From Pontibacter vulgaris (GTDB lineage Bacteria > Bacteroidota > Bacteroidia > Cytophagales > Hymenobacteraceae), in assembly GCF_022758145.1 (NCBI RefSeq), contig NZ_JAJVDH010000002.1, forward strand, positions 434,001-498,000: a stretch of DNA of 64,000 bases, read 5' to 3'. Positions 58,987 through 64,000 of the stretch are shown here, in pieces. Position numbers and translations under genes: made by a program. Below the pieces are notes generated by a model that was not told where the DNA came from, did no database searches, and was given only the letters and a program-made list of their open reading frames with translations. How positions within the stretch are numbered: position 1 is the first letter of the stretch; the number at the start of each line of letters is the position of its first letter.

Positions 58987-59028
58987 AAAAAAGAAGCCCT
59001 GTAAACTTAATTACAGGGCTTCTTTTTT
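58987..59028. terminator. Bidirectional terminator between nadD and frr
   Basis: A perfect 18-bp stem (58987-59004 with 59011-59028) around a 6-base loop, with A and T runs at the ends. It serves both converging operons. Confidence 0.93.
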
Positions 59029-59086
59029 ATACTTCAGAACAAAAGTCTTATGTCTATTGTCCTGTATTTTATACTTAAGTATAGGC

Positions 59087-59650
59087 TTAGATGGTCATGA
59101 TCTCTGCTTCTTTCTTAACAAGCAGCTCATCTATCTTCACGATATAAGCATCTGTCATTTTCTGTACTTTAGCTTCAGCATCGCGAACGGCATCTTCAGA
59201 AGTACCTTCTTTCTGCAGTTTTCTCAGTGAATCGTTTACATCTTTGCGGATGTTACGGATACCGATTTTACCGCTTTCAGTTTCGTTTTTAACCTGCTTT
59301 ACCAGGTCGCGGCGACGCTCTTCAGTAAGTGGCGGAATGTTCAGGCGTATGCCATCGGCTTCTACCAACGGGTTCAGGTTCAGGTCGCTGTTTTTAATGG
59401 CTTTACCAATTTCACCTACCATATTCTTCTCCCATGGTTTGATCATGAGTGTACGGGCATCCGGAGTTGTAATGTTTGCCACCTGTGCAACAGGAGTTGG
59501 TGTGCCGTAATAATCTACACGAAGGTCTTCTACCATAGCAGGAGATGCCTTACCGGCACGTATCTTAAGCAGTTCGGCATTTGTGTGCTGCACTGTTTTT
59601 TGCATCGACTCCTCTGCTTCGCTGAGGTAAAACTGAATTTCTTCCGTCAT
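59087..59650 (-). CDS. frr: Ribosome recycling factor
   Basis: RRF splits post-termination ribosomes with EF-G. The 187-residue protein shows MQKTVQHTNAELLKIRAGKA, VDYYGTPTPVAQVANIT, DARTLMIKPWEKNM, GIRLNIPPLTEERRRDLVKQ and GIRNIRKDVNDSLRKLQKEG, the full family pattern. It is 53 bases downstream of pyrH, a common pairing. Confidence 0.98.
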   Translation of the reverse strand: MTEEIQFYLSEAEESMQKTVQHTNAELLKIRAGKASPAMVEDLRVDYYGTPTPVAQVANITTPDARTLMIKPWEKNMVGEIGKAIKNSDLNLNPLVEADGIRLNIPPLTEERRRDLVKQVKNETESGKIGIRNIRKDVNDSLRKLQKEGTSEDAVRDAEAKVQKMTDAYIVKIDELLVKKEAEIMTI

Positions 59651-59703
59651 ATCTGATTGTAGCTTAATAAAGTTCTGGTTAAACTATAGTTTGTGCGAAA
59701 TTA

Positions 59704-60489
59704 CTAATTTTTATCTGTTCTGTTTTGCTGCTCTTCTTCCTGCAACTCGTTTATACTTTCATTCAGAGAATCAGCAACATCATCCATACTTACCAGTGTA
59801 CCTATCTGCTCGCCCTGCACCAGGCGCTTCAGGTTACCTTGGGTATTCATATCAAAAACAATGATTGGCAGGCCATTTTCTTTACAAAGTGTGAAAGCGG
59901 TCATGTCCATTACATTCAGGCCTTTTTCAAACACATCTTTAAACGATATGTTACGGTAGAAAATGGCATCCGGATCTTTCTCCGGATCTGCGGAATAAAT
60001 ACCATCTACACGTGTGCCTTTTAATACTACATCAGCCTCAACCTCAATAGCACGTAAGCTGGCTGCAGAGTCTGTTGTAAAGTATGGGTTACCGGTGCCG
60101 GCACCAAAAATAACGACACGGCCTTTTTCCAGGTGCCTGACTGCGCGGCGACGGATGTAAGGCTCGCATACCTGCTGTATATTGAGGCCGGAAAGCAAAC
60201 GGGTATAAACGCCCAGTTTTTCGAGGGCGCTCTGCAATGCCATGCTGTTTATTACCGTAGCCAGCATACCCATGTAATCGCCTTGTACGCGGTCCAGGCC
60301 AACTTCCTCTGCCTGCACACCTCTGAAAATATTGCCACCTCCAATTACTACTGCAACCTCCACTCCAAGTGCTGCCACTTCTTTAATCTCCTGCGCGTAC
60401 TGCATCAGTCTTGTAGAGTCGATGCCGTACTGCTGTTCTCCCATCAGCGCCTCACCGCTTAGCTTTAGCAATATTCTTTTATACTTCAC
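59704..60489 (-). CDS. pyrH: Uridylate kinase
   Basis: PyrH phosphorylates UMP to UDP. From the GTG at 60489 the protein is 261 aa and starts [20 protein letters not shown], the canonical start; the TTG at 60525 would add 12 residues and sits in the CTTGCAACCAT element. Other motifs are [52 protein letters not shown] and [13 protein letters not shown]. The C-terminal tail (about 20 residues, [14 protein letters not shown]) is longer and more acidic than usual. It is cotranscribed with frr. Confidence 0.97.
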   Translation of the reverse strand: MKYKRILLKLSGEALMGEQQYGIDSTRLMQYAQEIKEVAALGVEVAVVIGGGNIFRGVQAEEVGLDRVQGDYMGMLATVINSMALQSALEKLGVYTRLLSGLNIQQVCEPYIRRRAVRHLEKGRVVIFGAGTGNPYFTTDSAASLRAIEVEADVVLKGTRVDGIYSADPEKDPDAIFYRNISFKDVFEKGLNVMDMTAFTLCKENGLPIIVFDMNTQGNLKRLVQGEQIGTLVSMDDVADSLNESINELQEEEQQNRTDKN

Positions 60490-60515
60490 GATCTTTGAGT
60501 TTGAATAGTTAATGT

Positions 60516-60526
60516 ATGGTTGCAAG
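60516..60526 (-). promoter_or_regulatory. CTTGCAACCAT element upstream of pyrH (copy 3)
   Basis: On the minus strand this is an exact copy of the 11-mer at 26719 and 29110, 27 bases before the pyrH GTG. It supports the short start and suggests a shared regulator; inference. Confidence 0.4.
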
Positions 60527-60572
60527 TGTGCTGAACGAGCAGACCTGCTGCCCAGACGGCAACACTAAAAAA

Positions 60573-61070
60573 TTAAAATTGAATCAAAACCTGGTTTTTT
60601 TCCACGTTCTGTCTTGGCTGTACTTTCACTTCTTTAACAATGCCATCGCCCGGAGACTTCAGAATGTTCTCCATCTTCATTGCTTCCAGGATCATGATCG
60701 GGTCGCCTTTTTTCACTTCCTGGCCTGGCTGTACTTTAATTTCAAGTATAAGTCCGGGCATAGGCGCTTTTACATCGTTCACCTGTTTAGCGTTTGCATT
60801 GCTCATGCCCAGTTTATCCAGCAGCAGGTCGAAGCGGTCTTTCGCGCTCACGGTTTGCTTTACACCATTTATCTTAAAAGTGAATGTTTTGCTTTGGTAA
60901 TCAGCCTCTATAAGCTCAGCAGTGTAAGATTTGCTGTCTTTAATGATATGAAAAGTATTGGGGCCGATGGGGGCGATGTCCCAGTTAAAAGGTGTTCCGT
61001 TTAGAAGTATAGCATCTTTTTGAATATCAACCTGCCATGTTTTGTCGTTAGCGGTTTTTATCTGGAGCAT
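60573..61070 (-). CDS. Biotin carboxyl carrier protein-like protein
   Basis: This 165-residue protein ends in a biotinyl domain (about 98-165) with ILEAMKMEN, where Lys132 would be biotinylated. It also shows KAPMPGLILEIKVQPGQEVKKGD and PGDGIVKEVKVQ, and has an N-terminal beta domain (about 1-85) like those of propionyl- or methylcrotonyl-CoA carboxylase carriers. The carboxylase subunits are not in the window. It is 83 bases upstream of pyrH. Confidence 0.92.
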   Translation of the reverse strand: MLQIKTANDKTWQVDIQKDAILLNGTPFNWDIAPIGPNTFHIIKDSKSYTAELIEADYQSKTFTFKINGVKQTVSAKDRFDLLLDKLGMSNANAKQVNDVKAPMPGLILEIKVQPGQEVKKGDPIMILEAMKMENILKSPGDGIVKEVKVQPRQNVEKNQVLIQF

Positions 61071-61155
61071 CTTATAAAGTATAGTTTGGGGCTTAAAGAT
61101 AATTGATTTATCAGAGTATTTTTAGAAATTGAGCTCAAAATTAAAACAATCCATC

Positions 61156-63711
61156 ATGAATCATAGGTTTTTGAGTGTAGTGGGTATGGCCGTAGCTATG
61201 GCGTTTACGGGCGGCTGCAGCACAAACAAAGGAGCGGTAACTGCAAAGCAGGGCAAAAGTGCAACGGGTAAAACTGTTAAGGCAGCGGGTGCTGTTCCGG
61301 CGTGGGCTCCTAAAATGCACAGCTTTAACCCATCACGCACCAAAGAGCATGATTTGCTGCATACCCGCCTGCGCGTAAGTTTTGATTGGCAAAAACAGCA
61401 CGTGTTTGGCTTGGCAGAGCTTACGCTTAGACCATGGTTTTACCCACAGAATAAACTTGTGCTGGATGCCAAAGGTTTTGAAATACACAGCATCAGCTTA
61501 ATGAAAGGTAACGATGCCATTCCTCTAAAGTATAGCTACGACAGCCTGCAACTAACAATTGAACTGAACAAGACCTATACCCGCGATGAAAAGTATACGA
61601 TAGAGATAGATTATACTGCCAGGCCTAACGAACTGCCAGCTGGAGGTAGCGATGCCATTACCCAGGACAAAGGTTTATACTTTATTAACCCGCTGGGTAA
61701 AGAGGCAAATAAGCCACGCCAGATCTGGACACAAGGCGAGACGGAAGCCAATTCTGCCTGGTTTCCAACTATAGATTCTCCTAATGAGCGCATGACGCAG
61801 GAAATCTATATTACAGTAGATAAGAAGTATAGCACGCTCTCGAATGGTACTTTTGTATACTCGCGCCAGAACGCAGATGGTACTAAAACTGACTACTGGA
61901 AGATGGATCAACCGCATGCACCTTACCTGGCTATGATGGCAATAGGGGAGTTTGCTGTTGTAAAAGATAAGTGGCGAAACCTGGAAGTAAACTATTATGT
62001 AGAGCCTGCTTACAAAAATACAGCTAAAAAGATCTTCGGGAACACGCCTGAAATGATGGAGTTCTTCTCTAAGAAACTGGGTGTTAGTTATCCGTGGGCT
62101 TCAAAATATTCGCAGGTTGTAGTGCGCGATTTCGTATCCGGCGCCATGGAAAATACAACAGCCTCTACTTTTATGGAAGATGTGCAGTTGAACGAACGCG
62201 AACTGCTGGATAAAAAGTGGGATAATATTATTGCGCATGAGCTTTTCCACCAATGGTTTGGGGATTATGTTACAACGGAGTCCTGGTCGAACCTGCCGCT
62301 GAATGAGTCTTTCGCAAACTATTCTGAATACCTTTGGGCAGAGCATAAGTATGGTGCTGAGGAGGCAGCCTATTTGCAGATGGATGAGCTGAACCAGTAC
62401 CTGGAAGAAGCTGAAACAAAGCGCGAGCCACTTATCCGTTACCGGTATGGCAACCGCGAGGAAATGTTCGACAGCCATTCTTATGCGAAAGGTGGGCGCG
62501 TGCTGCACATGCTGCGCAATCTTGTTGGCGACGACGCTTTTTATGCTTCACTAAACCGCTATTTGTCTCAGCATAAACTGAACGATGTAGAGGTCGCTGA
62601 GCTTCGAATGGCTTTTGAAGATGTTACCGGGCAGGATCTGATGTGGTTTTTTGACCAATGGTTTATGCGCGCCGGCCATCCGGAATTAAAAGTAAATCAT
62701 ACTTACCGGGATGGGCAGTTGAGCCTGAACGTGAAGCAGCAGCAGGATACCTTATATGCGCCAGTATATCGCTTACCGCTTAAAGTTGCAGTATGGATAA
62801 ACGGAAAAAGAAATGAATACCCGATTGAAGTTACAAAGGCCAATCAGGTGTTTACCTTTCCGGTATCATCACAACCTGAACTAGTGCTATTTGATTCTCA
62901 GCAGCAATTACTAGGAACTATAAACCACGATAAAAACGAAAAAGAACTGGTCGCTCAGTTTTACCAGGCAAAACAGCTGGCCCCTAAAATTGAGTCGATC
63001 ACAAAACTCGCCGATAAGATAAAAAATCCGGAAGTGCAGAAAATGATGCAGGCTGCTTTGCAGGATAAATACTGGTTTGTTAGAAGTTCGGCACTGGGCG
63101 CAATAAGTAAGCTTAAAGAGGGAGAGAATAAAGCATTAACTGATAAAGTAAAACAGATAGCGCAGCAGGATAAAAAGGGAGCCGTACGCGCCGATGCTAT
63201 ACTTGCATTAGCAGGGTGGGGTACAGCTAACCAGCAGGAATTATACTTGCAGGCTATGAAAGACAGCTCATATCTGGTAACAGCTGCCGGCATTATGGCC
63301 TATGCCGGAACAGGAGCAGCTGATACAAAAGCAAAATTTGCCGCATACGAAAAAGAAAATAATGAAGAGGTAGTTCTGGCTCTGGCAACATTTTATGCGG
63401 TGCAGGGCGGCCCCGAAAAGTATGATTGGTTCGTAAGCAAAGTAAAAAATAGTAAAGGAGGAGCATTATATTACCTGTTGCAAAGTTTTAGCGCCTATCT
63501 GGCAGGCAATAGCAAAACAAACACACCAGAGGCTATTTCACTGTTAGCCGAAATTGCACAAACTCATAATCTGTATTATGTCAGACTATCTGCTTTTCAA
63601 ACACTTATGGTGATGTCTGAAAGACCTGAAGTAAAACAATTGCTACAGGAAATCAAGAAAAAGGAGCAGGATAAACGCTTGCTGGAGATGTATAATCAGG
63701 TAGTATTGTAG
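61156..63711 (+). CDS. M1-family aminopeptidase lipoprotein with C-terminal HEAT-like repeats
   Basis: This 851-residue zinc aminopeptidase starts at the ATG at 61156 with a lipoprotein signal (lipobox TGGC at about 17-20). The substrate-binding GAMEN is at 329-333, and the zinc site HELFHQW at 361-367 with Glu384 in LNESFANY, 18 residues after the HExxH as required. A beta domain follows (about 515-600), then HEAT-like helical repeats to the C-terminus (VQKMMQAALQDKYWFVRSSALGAIS; GAVRADAILALAGWGTA). An in-frame TTG lies nine codons upstream. It is a second M1 enzyme besides the truncated one at the window start, but this one is lipid-anchored. Confidence 0.95.
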   Translation: MNHRFLSVVGMAVAMAFTGGCSTNKGAVTAKQGKSATGKTVKAAGAVPAWAPKMHSFNPSRTKEHDLLHTRLRVSFDWQKQHVFGLAELTLRPWFYPQNKLVLDAKGFEIHSISLMKGNDAIPLKYSYDSLQLTIELNKTYTRDEKYTIEIDYTARPNELPAGGSDAITQDKGLYFINPLGKEANKPRQIWTQGETEANSAWFPTIDSPNERMTQEIYITVDKKYSTLSNGTFVYSRQNADGTKTDYWKMDQPHAPYLAMMAIGEFAVVKDKWRNLEVNYYVEPAYKNTAKKIFGNTPEMMEFFSKKLGVSYPWASKYSQVVVRDFVSGAMENTTASTFMEDVQLNERELLDKKWDNIIAHELFHQWFGDYVTTESWSNLPLNESFANYSEYLWAEHKYGAEEAAYLQMDELNQYLEEAETKREPLIRYRYGNREEMFDSHSYAKGGRVLHMLRNLVGDDAFYASLNRYLSQHKLNDVEVAELRMAFEDVTGQDLMWFFDQWFMRAGHPELKVNHTYRDGQLSLNVKQQQDTLYAPVYRLPLKVAVWINGKRNEYPIEVTKANQVFTFPVSSQPELVLFDSQQQLLGTINHDKNEKELVAQFYQAKQLAPKIESITKLADKIKNPEVQKMMQAALQDKYWFVRSSALGAISKLKEGENKALTDKVKQIAQQDKKGAVRADAILALAGWGTANQQELYLQAMKDSSYLVTAAGIMAYAGTGAADTKAKFAAYEKENNEEVVLALATFYAVQGGPEKYDWFVSKVKNSKGGALYYLLQSFSAYLAGNSKTNTPEAISLLAEIAQTHNLYYVRLSAFQTLMVMSERPEVKQLLQEIKKKEQDKRLLEMYNQVVL

Positions 63712-63760
63712 ACTCAGAATATTCGATTTTGAAAGTTTTTTAACTTTTTTTCCGAGAATA

Positions 63761-63791
63761 TTTGACTGTAATAAAAAAGCGCTTAATTTTG
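63761..63791 (+). promoter_or_regulatory. Textbook Bacteroidota promoter for tRNA-Tyr
   Basis: TTTG at 63761-63764 and TAATTTTG at 63784-63791 are separated by exactly 19 bases. Transcription would start near 63798, about 77 bases before the tRNA. Confidence 0.8.
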
Positions 63792-63874
63792 CATCCACTT
63801 AGAACAACAAGCACACTTAAAGCGAGAGGTTCTGAGGAATAGTTCTGCTAGTTTTGTTGAAATAATTAGCAAAT

Positions 63875-63958
63875 GGGGAGATTCCAGAGCGGCCAAATGG
63901 GACGGACTGTAACTCCGTTGTTGTAATGACTTCGCAGGTTCGAATCCTGCTCTCCCCA
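63875..63958 (+). tRNA. tRNA-Tyr (anticodon GTA)
   Basis: The acceptor stem GGGGAGA pairs with TCTCCCC (63951-63957). The anticodon arm is ACGGA-CTGTAAC-TCCGT with anticodon GTA, a long variable arm follows as in class II tRNAs, and the T arm reads GCAGGTTCGAATCCTGC. The 3' CCA is not encoded. Discriminator base A at 63958. Confidence 0.96.
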
Positions 63959-64000
63959 CATTTTAAGTCAGGTAATGGCTAGTTGATCTTGAAGCGGGAG

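Noticed and set aside
60490..60525. Longer pyrH start at TTG 60525
   Set aside because: The extension is not typical of PyrH and its codons overlap the CTTGCAACCAT element; GTG at 60489 gives the canonical [15 protein letters not shown] start.

Overview
The window reads as ordinary chromosome from a Bacteroidota bacterium, most likely Cytophagales/Hymenobacteraceae (a Pontibacter-like organism; the genus is inference). The evidence is two SusC/SusD pairs, many lipoproteins, two sigma factors of ECF type with partners, and repeated matches to the Bacteroidota promoter -7 element TAnnTTTG, with few Shine-Dalgarno sequences. Several genes use TTG or GTG starts. I see no insertion sequence, prophage, integron or CRISPR array.

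Layout. 1-15.5 kb: a truncated secreted M1 peptidase, susCD pair 1, an amidase, an S9 peptidase and susCD pair 2, plausibly a peptide-scavenging region. 15.5-21 kb: PAP2 phosphatase, metK, then hpf-xer-rpsU and an acyl-CoA dehydrogenase on the minus strand. 21-26.5 kb: PHP phosphatase, SDR epimerase, TPR protein and a ComA-like phosphosulfolactate synthase in one run, then aroE and a DUF1232 protein. 26.7-30.3 kb: an ECF sigma factor overlapping an anti-sigma-like membrane protein with a predicted beta-barrel domain, then small lipoproteins. 30.5-39.8 kb: uvrB, M28 peptidase, fasciclin lipoprotein, GNAT, a radical SAM protein with an unusual cysteine spacing, and small envelope proteins. 39.8-43.2 kb: a cobalamin riboswitch driving a BtuB-like receptor and a BtuG-like beta-propeller lipoprotein. 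43.3-50.6 kb: 3-methyladenine glycosylase, a putative zinc protease, an SRPBCC protein, three small disordered hydrophilic proteins, a THUMP-like methyltransferase, a DUF4397 lipoprotein and ahcY. 50.6-56.4 kb: a propeller-type two-component system and two glycosyltransferases. 56.8-61.1 kb: an essential-gene block (ECF sigma, anti-sigma, gmk, nadD; convergent pyrH-frr and a biotin carrier). 61.1-64 kb: an M1 aminopeptidase lipoprotein and tRNA-Tyr behind a textbook promoter.

Functional links. metK and ahcY both serve the SAM cycle. The B12 uptake operon could feed the predicted cobalamin-binding radical SAM enzyme. The peptidases and SusCD pairs fit uptake of oligopeptides.

The strongest unexplained signal is the heptamer AAGTATA (or its complement TATACTT). 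It is scattered on both strands through coding and intergenic DNA at roughly twenty times the chance rate by hand count, yet is sparse in susCD, metK and ahcY. Other unexplained elements are a TAATGT-N4-ACATTA palindrome upstream of both susC genes, an 11-bp element (CTTGCAACCAT) present three times, and an inverted repeat or palindrome at each of two promoters.
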